Of a DNA stretch of 64,000 nt, positions 25,160 through 35,300 are shown piece by piece. Source of the DNA: an uncultured Oscillospiraceae bacterium (GTDB lineage: Bacteria > Bacillota > Clostridia > Oscillospirales > Oscillospiraceae); the NCBI GenBank assembly GCA_910587285.1, contig CAJULM010000001.1, forward strand, positions 1 to 64,000. The letters are read 5' to 3'. The notes beneath the pieces are model-generated. The model was given only the letters and a program-made list of their open reading frames with translations. It did not search any database and was not told the origin of the DNA. Position 1 is the first letter of the stretch. Each line of letters opens with the position of its first letter. The translations under genes were made by a program, and so were the position numbers.

Positions 25160-26153
25160 GGCCGTCCCCTCCCTCCGGGGCAATGTGAATGCGGAATACC
25201 GCGCCCTCCGGCAGCAGCTCCAAATGGTCATTCAGCCGGCAGCCCGGCTCCTTTGACCCCGCTTCCCCCTTCAGCAGAGCCAGCAGGCACACCTCCTGCT
25301 CCCGCGTGTCGGTCACAGGGTAGAGCTGGGGTTCCCCAACCCCGTCCAGCCACAGCACCGCGTGGGACTGCTGAACGCGCAGAAGCGCATCGCTCAGCCC
25401 CAGCAGCTGGTCCAGCACAGCGTCCAACCGCTCCGGCCGGCCCCACAGGTCCAGGGTGAGCAGAGGGAGAGGCGTGTCGTCTTGAGACCGCTCCCGGACA
25501 ATGAGCTCGTCCCACTTTGAGGACAGCTTCCAGTGCACATCGCGCATCGGGTCCCCTGGGCGGTACTCCCGCAGCTTGTAGGTCTCCCCCGCCCCCCGGC
25601 GCCCACTCCCCAGGGGAACGGACCGAACGCCTCGCCCCTCCGGAATGGCGGGAGGCTCCACTTGGACAGCGGCTGGACGGCACACCAGCGCCGCCGGGGC
25701 GGGCGGGGGCAGCCGCCAGGTGAACAGCCCCAGATAGTCGCACACCCGCACCCGGTCCGCCCGAAGCTCCAGCACGCCGCAGTGTCCCGTAGGAGCGGGC
25801 AGCTGTGTCGGGCAATGCGCGGCCACTCCGGTGAGCTTGAGACGCCGGACTGTGCGCTCCGACGTGAGGCTGTTCCGCACGGTGAGGCGCAGGGACACCC
25901 GGGACAGGGGCAGGCCCGCGAAGGACTCCACCCCCACCGTCCACTCCCCCTTCTCCCCCCGGCTGAGCGCGGCGGGGCGGGCGGAGAGAACCACCCGGCA
26001 CCTCACCATCCCCGGCAGGGACATGACCAGGGACAGAATGGGCAGGGCAATACACAGGATCAGCAGAAACCGGGCCAGATAATTGTCGTTGGTGATTTGA
26101 AACAGCAGCGCCCCGGCCAGCACCGCGCTGTACAGGATTCTCCGGCCTTCCAT
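25152..26153 (-). CDS. DUF58 protein
   Basis: A 333-residue DUF58 protein with two N-terminal hydrophobic segments (LYSAVLAGALLFQI and FLLILCIALPILSLVM), a beta-rich middle, and the family core LREYRPGDPMRDVHWKLSSK near residue 205. DUF58 proteins resemble von Willebrand factor A domains and are partners of MoxR ATPases. It sits 3 bp after moxR and overlaps the transglutaminase gene, so all three are translated from one message and probably form one membrane machine. Confidence 0.92.
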   Translation of the reverse strand: MEGRRILYSAVLAGALLFQITNDNYLARFLLILCIALPILSLVMSLPGMVRCRVVLSARPAALSRGEKGEWTVGVESFAGLPLSRVSLRLTVRNSLTSERTVRRLKLTGVAAHCPTQLPAPTGHCGVLELRADRVRVCDYLGLFTWRLPPPAPAALVCRPAAVQVEPPAIPEGRGVRSVPLGSGRRGAGETYKLREYRPGDPMRDVHWKLSSKWDELIVRERSQDDTPLPLLTLDLWGRPERLDAVLDQLLGLSDALLRVQQSHAVLWLDGVGEPQLYPVTDTREQEVCLLALLKGEAGSKEPGCRLNDHLELLPEGAVFRIHIAPEGGDGHG

Positions 26154-26156
26154 AGC

Positions 26157-27095
26157 TTACCGCAGGCGGGGCGCACGCACGGAGGAGAGAATCTCCCCGG
26201 CGATTTTCACAGTGCGGCGGGCCTCTCCCGCCCCGCCGGCGGAGAGCAGCAGACGGTGAGCAACGGCATCCACCCAGACATACTGCACGTCCTCGGGCAC
26301 CACATAGTCCCGGCCATGGAGAAAGGCGCAGGCACGGGCCAGCCCGGCCACTGAAATCGCCACCCGGGGGCTGGCCCCCTGGGCCAGCTTGGGGTGATTC
26401 CGGGTGGCCTGAACCATGCGGAGAATATACTGCAAAATCACATCGTCCACAAATACCCGGTCCACCTGGGTGCGCAGCTGGGCCAGCTCCTCTCGCCCCG
26501 CCGCCTGGATCACGTCCGACATCAGCTCCCCACGGAGCTTGCGCTGCAGCAGCTCCAGCTCGTCTGCCGGGGCGGGGTAGCCCATGGTGAGGCGCAGGGC
26601 AAAACGGTCCAGCTGGGAGTCGGGCAGCAGTTGGGTGCCCGAAGCCCCCGCCGGGTTCTGGGTGGCGATGACCAGAAAGGGATCTGGAACCGGATGGGAC
26701 ACCCCGTCCACCGTCACCCGCCCCTCCTCCATGGCCTCCAGCAAAGCGGACTGGGTGCGGCTGGTGGCCCGGTTGAGCTCGTCCGCCAGGAACAGATTGC
26801 ACAGCAGGGCCCCGGGCTGATATTCCATCCGCCCGGTGTCCTTATTATAAAGAGAAAAGCCCGTCAAGTCGGAGGGCATCACGTCCGGGGTAAACTGCAC
26901 CCGGCTGTACTGAAGGCCCAACGCCTTAGAAAAGGCGATGGCCAGGGTGGTCTTGCCCACGCCGGGGATGTCCTCCAGCAGAATGTGCCCCCGGGCCAGT
27001 ATGGCCAGCAGCACCTTGACCACCGTCTCATCCTTGCCCACCACGGCCTTCTTCACTTCGCCTACCACCTGGGCGGCCAACTGATTCTCCCGCAT
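26157..27095 (-). CDS. MoxR-family AAA+ ATPase
   Basis: A 312-residue MoxR ATPase with Walker A GVGKTTLAIAFSKAL (near residue 43), Walker B FLADELNRA, sensor region ATQNPAGASGT and the C-terminal lid (GASPRVAISVAGLARACAFL). MoxR proteins act as chaperones that activate or assemble substrates through partner VWA-type proteins, here the DUF58 protein 3 bp downstream. It follows hflX by 6 bp. Confidence 0.95.
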   Translation of the reverse strand: MRENQLAAQVVGEVKKAVVGKDETVVKVLLAILARGHILLEDIPGVGKTTLAIAFSKALGLQYSRVQFTPDVMPSDLTGFSLYNKDTGRMEYQPGALLCNLFLADELNRATSRTQSALLEAMEEGRVTVDGVSHPVPDPFLVIATQNPAGASGTQLLPDSQLDRFALRLTMGYPAPADELELLQRKLRGELMSDVIQAAGREELAQLRTQVDRVFVDDVILQYILRMVQATRNHPKLAQGASPRVAISVAGLARACAFLHGRDYVVPEDVQYVWVDAVAHRLLLSAGGAGEARRTVKIAGEILSSVRAPRLR

Positions 27096-27101
27096 GATCT
27101 G

Positions 27102-28370
27102 TCACTCCTCGCCGTTTGCCAGATAGTGTGCCAGCCGCCCGATGGTTTTGGCCGTGCACGTGGCCGTAACCTCAATAACCTCGCCATAGTTCACCAGCTC
27201 CACCTTGGCCTCCCGGTAGAGCTGATCCAGCACTCCTCCCCTGTCATAGGGCAGACGCAGCTCCACCCGGCGCACCCCGGCGTCCAGCCGCTGCTCCATG
27301 GCCGCGCGCAGCTTGTCCAGCCCCGCCCCGGTTTTGGCGGAGATGGACACCATGTCCTCCCCGTGGGGCACAATATCCCCCACAAACCTGTCACATTTGT
27401 TAAAGACCTCCAGGCGGGGGGTCTCCCCCGCCCCCAGCTCCTGGATGAGCCTGTCCACCACCGCCGCCTGCTCCCGCCAGTTGGGATCGGAAGCGTCGAT
27501 CACGTGGATGAGCAGATCGGCAAAGGTGAGCTCCTCCAGCGTGGCCTTGAAGGCGTCCACCAGCTGATGGGGCAGCTTGGAGATAAAGCCCACCGTGTCC
27601 GACACCAGCACGGTGCAGGTGTCGGACAGCTCCAGGGTGCGGGTGGTGGTGTCCAGGGTGTCGAACAGCCGGTTGTTGGCGGGGATGTCCGACCCCGTGA
27701 GGGCGTTTAAGAGGGTGGACTTGCCCGCGTTGGTATAGCCCACAATGGCCGCCACCGGCACCTCGTTCTTCTCCCGCCGCTCCCGCTGGGTGGCGCGCAC
27801 CCGGCGCACCTCCTTCAGCTCGTCCTCCAGCTTGGCGATCTTCCGATGAATGTGCCGCCGGTCGGACTCCAGCTGGGTCTCGCCAGGGCCGCGGGTGCCG
27901 ATGGCGCCCTCCTGCCGCTCCAGGTGCTTCCACATTCCCGTCAGCCGGGGCAAGAGGTACTTGTACTGGGCCAGGGCCACCTGCAAGCGCCCCTCGCTGG
28001 TGCGGGCCCGCTTGGCAAAAATATCTAAAATGAGGGCGGCGCGGTCCATCACCGTCACCCCCAGCTCCTCGGTGAGCACCCGCTGCTGAGAGGGGGAGAG
28101 GGGGTTATCAAAGATGACGATGTCCGCCCCCAGGCTCTGGACCAGCTCGCGAATTTCCGCCGCCTTGCCCTCCCCCACAAAGGTGCGCGGGTCGGGAGCG
28201 GACCGATTCTGGAGCACTGTGGCCAGGCAGACTCCTCCCGCCGTATCCAGCAGGGCGGCCAGCTCCTCCAGAGATTCGTCCGAGGCGTTCTCCTCCCCGC
28301 TCAGGCAGGGAGCGGACAGGCCCGCCAGCACAGCGCGGTTGATTTGCTTTACTTCGGTTTTTTCAAACAT
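27102..28370 (-). CDS. hflX: GTPase HflX
   Basis: A 422-residue HflX GTPase that binds the 50S subunit and splits stalled ribosomes. The N-terminal HflX domain (PDPRTFVGEGKAAEI, DIVIFDNPLSPSQQRVL) is followed by a helical hinge (GPGETQLESDRRHIHRKI) and the G domain with GYTNAGKSTLLNAL (G1), DTVGFISKLP (G3) and NKCD (G4). Usual length for the family. It heads a minus-strand operon hflX-moxR-DUF58-transglutaminase with gaps of 6 bp or less or overlaps. Confidence 0.97.
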   Translation of the reverse strand: MFEKTEVKQINRAVLAGLSAPCLSGEENASDESLEELAALLDTAGGVCLATVLQNRSAPDPRTFVGEGKAAEIRELVQSLGADIVIFDNPLSPSQQRVLTEELGVTVMDRAALILDIFAKRARTSEGRLQVALAQYKYLLPRLTGMWKHLERQEGAIGTRGPGETQLESDRRHIHRKIAKLEDELKEVRRVRATQRERREKNEVPVAAIVGYTNAGKSTLLNALTGSDIPANNRLFDTLDTTTRTLELSDTCTVLVSDTVGFISKLPHQLVDAFKATLEELTFADLLIHVIDASDPNWREQAAVVDRLIQELGAGETPRLEVFNKCDRFVGDIVPHGEDMVSISAKTGAGLDKLRAAMEQRLDAGVRRVELRLPYDRGGVLDQLYREAKVELVNYGEVIEVTATCTAKTIGRLAHYLANGEE

Positions 28371-28421
28371 ATTCGGCTTAATTCCCTCGCTTATCTAAAA
28401 ATTTCAGCGGTAAAAAACAGA

Positions 28422-28452
28422 AAGACCCGCCGCAGTATCTGCAACGGGTCTT
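28422..28452 (-). terminator. Terminator of rpmE
   Basis: AAGACCCG/CGGGTCTT pair around a small inner GCAG/CTGC hairpin; on the minus strand TTTCTGTTTTTT follows. It lies 18 bp after the rpmE stop. Confidence 0.82.
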
Positions 28453-28469
28453 CGAAAAACAGTCTGGTT

Positions 28470-28670
28470 TTAGCCCAAGCCGAACTTCTTGTTGAAGCGG
28501 CTGACGCGTCCGCCGGTATCCACCATCTTCTGCTTACCGGTGTAGAAGGGGTGACACTTGGAGCAGACTTCCACCTTGATGTCCTTCTTGGTCGAGCCAG
28601 TCTCGATCACGTTGCCGCACGCGCACGTAATGGTGGTGTGGTTGTAGTTGGGATGGATGCCTTCCTTCAC
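28470..28670 (-). CDS. rpmE: Ribosomal protein bL31
   Basis: A 66-residue bL31 of the zinc-binding form: CAC (residues 16-18) near the start and CSKC (residues 36-39) fit the four-Cys pattern with the common TxTCxCGN and HPFYTGKQ segments, ending [11 protein letters not shown]. The start is GTG at 28670, set by AGAGGTG eight bases upstream and by homologues that begin MK.GIHP. It has its own promoter and terminator. The zinc form is replaced by a Cys-free paralogue under zinc limitation in some Firmicutes; no such paralogue is seen here. Confidence 0.97.
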   Translation of the reverse strand: MKEGIHPNYNHTTITCACGNVIETGSTKKDIKVEVCSKCHPFYTGKQKMVDTGGRVSRFNKKFGLG

Positions 28671-28738
28671 GGGGATTCACCTCTTTCTGTCGATCAAAAG
28701 TCCAGAAGCCATAACAGCTCCTTGTAAACGCAAACCGT

Positions 28739-28767
28739 ATCTTATCATGTTCGCGGAAAAAATGCAA
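28739..28767 (-). promoter_or_regulatory. Promoter of rpmE
   Basis: On the minus strand TTGCAT (28762-28767), a 17-bp spacer and TAAGAT (28739-28744), between the addA stop and rpmE. Confidence 0.65.
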
Positions 28768-28803
28768 GAGCTTTTTTTATTTTCCCAAATCTTTTTCCCC
28801 TCG

Positions 28804-31800
28804 TCACAGCTCCACCGCCCGACCCACGTTGAAAAACCACAGGCACCGGCGGCCTACCGTCACCCCCGCCGCCTGGGCCAAGGCCCGGGTGTAGGCGTCC
28901 AGCTGAGGGCGGTAGTCCTCCGCCCGGCGCGCCAAAGCGTCCTCCCCCACCCGGTCTGTTTTGAAGTCCACCACCGTGGCCGTGCCGTCCTCCTCCATGA
29001 ACCAGCAATCCACCACGCCCTGGAGCAGCACCTCCTCCCCCGGTTCGGCCTGGGGGTAATAGTCCATGGCCGGCGCCAGCAGGGAAAATTTGAACTCCCG
29101 CTCCACCCGGGCCGATTGGCGCACCCGCCGGCCCAGCTCCGAGCGGAAAAAGGCCAGGATATCCGCCGGATTGACGGCGTTTCCCTGTTGAGGCGTGATA
29201 TACTGCCCCTCCACCAGCCGGGTGACCTCCTCCGCAATTTCGCCGAAATCGTTTGTGCGCCGGTAGTCCAGATACTGCATTACCATGTGCAGGGCAGTGC
29301 CCCGCTGCGCCGGTGTGAGGGGCCGCTCCCCCTCAAACACGGGGCGGCGCAGGCTGGTTTGAGGGGCGGCAGGACGCAGCTCCACGGCGTCTTCCGCCGC
29401 CTCGGCGTCCTTCTCCCGGCCCTTGAGCTGGGTGGCGGTGAGCTTGGAGGGGATGGCGGCGGACGCCCCGTGGGAATAGCGCCAGCCAAGCCGCTCTGCC
29501 AAGCCGTCGGGAAGCTCCGGCAGCGGGCGGGCCGGGACCCACCCCCCGCCCGCTCCCTGGGGTCCCTCAAACTCCGCCCCGGACAGCAGCCGAATATCCC
29601 ACGCTGGCCCCTCCGCCGCCGGGGCTGAGGGCCGGGGCTGATCCAGGCCCTCCCACAGCGCGGCGCTGTCCCTTCGGCACAGCGCCGGGGTGAGCACCCA
29701 CTCCGCCATGGACTTGACTTCCGCCATCTGCCGGGGGGGCGGCGGGCACTGGGCCTGTTCCGCCAGGGCGGCCAAGCGTCCTCCCTGCCCATTCACGGCA
29801 GTGAGCAAAATCAGCTTGTGCTCCGCCCGGGTCATGGCCACGTACAAAAGCCGCATCTCCTCCGCCCGCAGCTGCTGGCGCAGGCGCAGCGCCGCCGCGT
29901 CCCGGGCGATGGTGGTGTAGCGCACCCCCCGCTCCCGGTCCACCCGCTTGGGGCCCAGGCCCAGCTCTGGGTGGAATAAAATCGGGACCTTGCTGTCCGC
30001 CTCGTTAAATTGCCGGTCCAATCCGCATACCAGCACCACCGGGAACTCCAGCCCCTTGGACTTGTGGATGGACAGGATGCGCACGCCCCCTGTCCCCTCT
30101 CCCTCCACGGGAACGGGCACGCCATTTTCCGCCATGCGGCTGAGGTGGAGCAGAAAGGCCATCAATCCCCGGTGGCCGCCGCTCTCAAACCGGGCGGCCT
30201 CGTCGTACAGCGCCATCAGGTTGGCCCGGCGGCGCGCGCCCTCCGGCATGGCGGAAAACACGGCGCTCACGTCCAGCCTGCCATAGATGCGCCACAGCAG
30301 GCGGTGGCTGCCCTCCTCCGCGGCCAGTGCCCGCAGTTCGGCCAGCAGCGCCAAAAAGTCTGCGCAGTCCTCCTCGCCCCGCTGCGCGCCAGCCCGCAGG
30401 CAGTCATACACCGTCCCCTCCGAGCCGGCCCGCAGGGCGACCAGCCGGTCGGGAGTGAAGTGGAACAGGGGCGAACGCAGCGCCGAGAGCAGGGCCACGT
30501 CCTGGCGGGGATTGTCGATCACCTGCAGCAAGGCGATGACCACCGCAATCTCTGTGGTTCCGAAAAACTCCTGGCCGCCCTCCGCGCTCCAGGAGATGCC
30601 CAGCTCGTCTAAGGCCGCGGCATAGTGGCGCAGCACGGGATTGGGGGAGCGCAGTAGGATGACGATGTCCTCCAGCCGTATGGGCCGCTCTCCCACAGGC
30701 AGGCCGCTGTCCAAAAGCTCCCAGATGCGCCTGGCCGCCGCCCGTGCGCACACCAGGTCCTTGTCCGCCCGCTCCCCGTCCTCACCATCGCCCAGGGCGG
30801 ACAGGTCCACGCAATCCAGCTCCACGCAGTACCGTCCGTCCGGGTGCAGGTCGCTCCGACCGGGGCGCAGCGCCTCGGCATCGGTGTAGTCCAGCTCACC
30901 GGCGGCCTGAGTCATCACATTCCGGAAGATGAAATTGACCCCTTCCAGCACTTCCGGACGGGAACGGAAATTGTCCGACAGCAGAATCTTCCGCCCCCGG
31001 CCAGGGACAGCGGCCTCCGCCGGGTCAAAGCTGCGGTATTTCTCCAGGAAAATGGCCGGCTCCGCCAGGCGAAACCGGTAGATGGACTGCTTCACGTCCC
31101 CCACCATAAAAAGGTTGTCCCCCGACGACAGCGCCCGGAAAATTGCGTTCTGCACCGCGTTGGTATCCTGGTACTCGTCCACCATAATCTCCCGGAACCG
31201 CGCCCCCGCATCTTTGGCCAGCGCGGTGGGGGCGCCGTCCGGCTGGGTCAGCAGCCGCGCGGTCAAATGCTCTGCGTCGGCAAAGTCGATGAGGCGCCGC
31301 CGCCGCTTCAGGCGGGTAAATGCCGCGTCAAATTCCGCTGTCACCTCCAACAATGCCGTCATGGCCGGGCCCACCGCCCGGAGATCCTCCATGGCCTGCT
31401 CCGCCCCGATATCAAACCGCTCTCCCAGCTTTTTCATCTGTTCCCTGCACTGGTCCCGCCGGGCCGCCATGCGGGCCTTCAGCAGCTCGTTATACTCTCC
31501 CCGCTTCATGCCGGGGCGGGGAAAGGGGACGGGAAAGCAGTCCGCCGCCTCGTCCCATCCCCGCTCCAGAGCCTGGGAGAGACGCTCCAGTCCCTCAATC
31601 GTAGCGTCCAGGCTGGGCCCGTAGTTTTTTTCCAGCAGCTCGTCCCAGGCCACGTCTCGGCGCACCGCCGTCATAGCTGCCGCCCAGCTTTGGACCAGCT
31701 GTGCGCCGTCCGCCAGCAGCACCCGGCCCCAAGGGGTATCCTCCGGGACCGCGCCGGGGGCCAGCGCATAATCCTCCTGGCGCCCGGTCAGCCAGCCCAT

Positions 31801-32361
31801 AGGGTCGGCCTGAGCCTGCACCCGGCGGTGCACGTCCAGCACCACCTTCTCCAGCATTTGGTCGTCCCGTTCCCCCGCCATTGCGTCCACCAAGGCGGCA
31901 AAAGGGGCGTCCGTCTCAATTCCGGCGTACCGCGCCTCCAGCACCTCCTCCAAGGCCCGCTGGCGCAGCTCCTCCCCTTCCGCCTTGTCGCACACGCGAA
32001 AATCCGGGTCCAGCTCCACCAAGTGTCCCCACTGGCGCAGAAAATCCAGGCAAAAAGCATCGATGGTGCAAATAGGCGCCTTGTATACCAGCGTGGCGCA
32101 CCGCCGCAGCGCCCTGTCTCCCGGCCGCTGGGCCAGCCGGGCGTGGATGGCGGCGGCAATGCGTTCGCGCAGCTCGGCGGCGGCGGCGTTGGTAAAGGTG
32201 ATGACCAAAAACCGGTCGATGTCCTCCCCCTGCTCCACATAGCCCATCAGCCGTTCCACCAGCACCCTGGTCTTGCCCGACCCGGCGGCGGCGGACACCA
32301 GCAGGTCTCCTCCCCGGTTCTCCACTGCGGCGCGCTGCCCCTGCGTCAGCTCAATGCCCAT
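28804..32361 (-). CDS. addA: ATP-dependent helicase/nuclease subunit A
   Basis: A 1185-residue AddA (RexA), the UvrD-type helicase and nuclease subunit of AddAB that resects double-strand breaks for RecA loading. Walker A AAAGSGKTRVLVERL lies near residue 30, Walker B VDEYQDTNAVQ follows, later helicase motifs include RILSIHKSKGLEFPVV, and the C-terminal nuclease has VVDFKTDRV. The ATG at 32361 overlaps the addB stop by 11 bp and opens straight into MGIELTQGQRAAVENRGG; the frame continues to 32580 but that part overlaps addB. Translationally coupled with addB. Confidence 0.97.
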   Translation of the reverse strand: MGIELTQGQRAAVENRGGDLLVSAAAGSGKTRVLVERLMGYVEQGEDIDRFLVITFTNAAAAELRERIAAAIHARLAQRPGDRALRRCATLVYKAPICTIDAFCLDFLRQWGHLVELDPDFRVCDKAEGEELRQRALEEVLEARYAGIETDAPFAALVDAMAGERDDQMLEKVVLDVHRRVQAQADPMGWLTGRQEDYALAPGAVPEDTPWGRVLLADGAQLVQSWAAAMTAVRRDVAWDELLEKNYGPSLDATIEGLERLSQALERGWDEAADCFPVPFPRPGMKRGEYNELLKARMAARRDQCREQMKKLGERFDIGAEQAMEDLRAVGPAMTALLEVTAEFDAAFTRLKRRRRLIDFADAEHLTARLLTQPDGAPTALAKDAGARFREIMVDEYQDTNAVQNAIFRALSSGDNLFMVGDVKQSIYRFRLAEPAIFLEKYRSFDPAEAAVPGRGRKILLSDNFRSRPEVLEGVNFIFRNVMTQAAGELDYTDAEALRPGRSDLHPDGRYCVELDCVDLSALGDGEDGERADKDLVCARAAARRIWELLDSGLPVGERPIRLEDIVILLRSPNPVLRHYAAALDELGISWSAEGGQEFFGTTEIAVVIALLQVIDNPRQDVALLSALRSPLFHFTPDRLVALRAGSEGTVYDCLRAGAQRGEEDCADFLALLAELRALAAEEGSHRLLWRIYGRLDVSAVFSAMPEGARRRANLMALYDEAARFESGGHRGLMAFLLHLSRMAENGVPVPVEGEGTGGVRILSIHKSKGLEFPVVLVCGLDRQFNEADSKVPILFHPELGLGPKRVDRERGVRYTTIARDAAALRLRQQLRAEEMRLLYVAMTRAEHKLILLTAVNGQGGRLAALAEQAQCPPPPRQMAEVKSMAEWVLTPALCRRDSAALWEGLDQPRPSAPAAEGPAWDIRLLSGAEFEGPQGAGGGWVPARPLPELPDGLAERLGWRYSHGASAAIPSKLTATQLKGREKDAEAAEDAVELRPAAPQTSLRRPVFEGERPLTPAQRGTALHMVMQYLDYRRTNDFGEIAEEVTRLVEGQYITPQQGNAVNPADILAFFRSELGRRVRQSARVEREFKFSLLAPAMDYYPQAEPGEEVLLQGVVDCWFMEEDGTATVVDFKTDRVGEDALARRAEDYRPQLDAYTRALAQAAGVTVGRRCLWFFNVGRAVEL

Positions 32362-35300
32362 CGCCGTCTTCCTCCTTCCGCTTCTCCATCCACTCCCAAA
32401 ATTCCGCCGCCCTGATTCCGCGGCGCAGCCGCCGCATATCCCCGCAGCCCTCCTCGAAGTGGCACGCCGCCCGGTAGTCACACCAGCGGCAGGGATTCTT
32501 GTCCGCATTGTGCCAGTAGGGGTCCGCGTCAATGTTCCCCTTGGCCAGCTCCCCAGCGCAGCGGCGCAGGGTATCGGCAATGAACTCGTCCAAAGCCTGC
32601 ATTTGCTCCGCGCTCACCAGGCTGTCGCTCCCTCCCCGGCCCTTGCTCACGGGCAGAAAGCGGTATCCTTCCTGGGTTCGCTCCATGGCGGAGAGCACCG
32701 CCGGCTCGCCCAGCACCAGCCCCTGGCGGCGCAGCAGCTTGTCCCGGGCGGCCTGAATTTCCCCGTCCGTCATGCCCCGCTCGCCGTCCACTAAGGGAGT
32801 GCGTGCGGGGACGTACAGCACCCCCGCCGGGACGATCTCTCCAGGGCCGAACACCCGCTCCCCCTCCCGCGCCAGGGCAAACAGGTACAGCAGCATTTGC
32901 AGCCCCCGTCCGTCCTCCACATCGGCAAAGTCGAAGCTCTTTTTTCCGGTTTTATAGTCCACCACCCGCAGGTAGCGCCTGCCTTCGTGCTCCCACTGGT
33001 CCACCCGGTCCACAAAGCCGCTCAGGCGCAGGCGAACCCCCTGCTCCGCCTCCACGGCGGGCAGCTCCTTCCCCCGGCCAAAGCCCAGCTCAAAGGCGGC
33101 GGGGGTAAAGTCGGACACCGCCAGCTCCGCCGCCACGCTCTGAGCCACTGCCAGGGCCGCCTGCTTCATCCGGCTGAAAAGGTTGCGCACCCGGGCGCTC
33201 TCCCCCTCCAGCCCCGCCAGCGTCTCCCGCTCGTACCGGTCGGCGGCGGCCTGGGCCAGCCGGCCCACCGCCTCCCCGTCATCCAAGGAAATCTCTGACC
33301 CACCGGCCTGCCGCAGGGTATCCTCCAGCACAGCATGGACAAAGGTGCCGTAATCCGAGGGACGCAGCGCCGCCCGCTGCCTGGGCTTGGCGTCCAGGCC
33401 GAAACGGAGGAAATAGCTGAAGTGGCAGGAGTTCACCAAATCCAGCTTGGTGGCGGACATGGGCACCACCGGCCCGAACAGCGCCTTCACCGCCGGGGCG
33501 GACAGCCGCCCCCGCCGCCAGCGGGCGGCGTTTTGGATGCGCTCCGCCCGGCCGGCCAGACCGGGCAGCTCCTTCAGCGCGGCGGCCAGCCGGGGGTCCG
33601 CCCCCGCCAGCTCCAACGCAGGGCCGGGGGCGGACAGGCGGACCATGGGGTCCCCGCCGTCCTGCGCCGCCTCGTCCGGGAACAGCGCCTCCAGCCGCTT
33701 CCATACGAAGCAGGGGGTCTTCTGATTGTCCCCCGTCCCTTTGGCAAAGCTGACATACAGCCGCTCCGACGGGCGGCAGCACGTCTCATAGGCGATGGTC
33801 ATCTCCCGGCGCAGCTTATCCTCCTGCCTGGGGGCCAGCTCCACCTCCATAGCGGATAAGGCATCCCGGTCCTGGTCGGAAAACAGGCCCGGAGACGGTG
33901 CGCAATCGGGGATGGCGCCTCCATCCGCCCCCAGCAAAAATAGAACCTTCACCTCTTTGTGGGCCATGCGGGGAGCGTCCCCCACCGTCACCGCGTCCAG
34001 GGACACAGGGATGGCCCCCACGTCGTACTGCCCCAGCACCAGGGTAACCAGCCGGGAGAACTCGTCCAGCTCCAGCTCAACGTTCTCCAGCAGCAGGGCG
34101 CACTGCTCCAGCCCCCCCGCTAAAATGTCCCACAGCTGGCGGTACTGGGCCGCGGCGGTGCGCTCCCCCCGCCGGTCCAGGCTGTCCGCCCGCTCCGCCA
34201 GCCGCGCGGGCAGCCCGATGTCCTCCAGCAGTTCATAAAGGGCCAGCGCCCGGCCCTTCCCCGTCTTGTCCGCTCCCCTGCGCAGCTTCTCCAAGGGCGC
34301 GATGACCCGGCGGCGCAGCTGGTCCAGCCAAGCCACATAGGCCCGGTCCCCGTCAGTGAATTCCCGGCCGTAGCCCTCCGGGTGCATATCCCAGGGCTTT
34401 TTGCGCTTCCAGGTCGAACCCTTCAAGTCCCAGGTCAGGGCATAGTTTTCCAGCTCGTCCCGCTCCTCCTCGGAAATTCCGGTCAGGCCGGTTTTCAAAT
34501 AGCGGAACAGCTCCTCATAGGGGTAATCCTCTGCCGCTGCCGCCAGGGCAGAGGTGGCCAGGGCCAGCACCGGCTTCTCCAGCACGTCCTCCATGGCCGA
34601 GCGGAACACCGGCACCCCGTACTGGGCAAATACGCTGTCCAGCAATTCGCCGTACTCGTCCATCCGCCGGGCGCACACGGCGATGTCCCGGCATCGGAAG
34701 TCCTCCTCCCGCAGCAGGCGCAGAATCTCCCCAGCGCACCATTCCGCCTCCTGCCGGGGGGTGGACGCGGCCACGCGGGTGACGGCGCACTCCCCCGTCC
34801 ACGGCTCTTCCGGCCCGGAGCCGAACAGGTTCCGTTCCAAAAAGGCCAGACAGGGGTGCCGGGGCGCGGGGCGGTCCAGCGCCTCCTCCGTCACCCCCGC
34901 CCCGGCGCCTTTGGCCAGCCGCGCCAGCCGCCGGGCGGCCCGCAGCGCGGGGCGGAATATGCCGTCCTCATCCTCCCCGGGGTCGCACACAAAGGCGGCG
35001 GTAAGCTCCCCCTGGGCCATCAGCGCGGACAGCACCCGCTCCTCCTGGGGGGTAAAGTCGGTGAAGCCGTAGACAAAAAAGGCCATCCCCTCCGCCCAGC
35101 GGGTGCGCTCCAGCTGCGCCGCCAGCCGGTCCAGGCGGCTTCTGGGGTCGGCGTGCCCCGCCCCCTCCAGCTGCTGATAGGCGGCGTAAATCAGCCCCAG
35201 GTCCCTCAGCTTGTCCCCCTGCCTGCCGCCCAGCTCCTCCCCGGCGGCGATGAGCTTGTCCGGCTCCACCCGGTAAGCGCGGCACTCGTCCACCGTGGCC

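Noticed and set aside
30844..32415. A 523-codon plus-strand frame
   Set aside because: Antisense shadow of addA.
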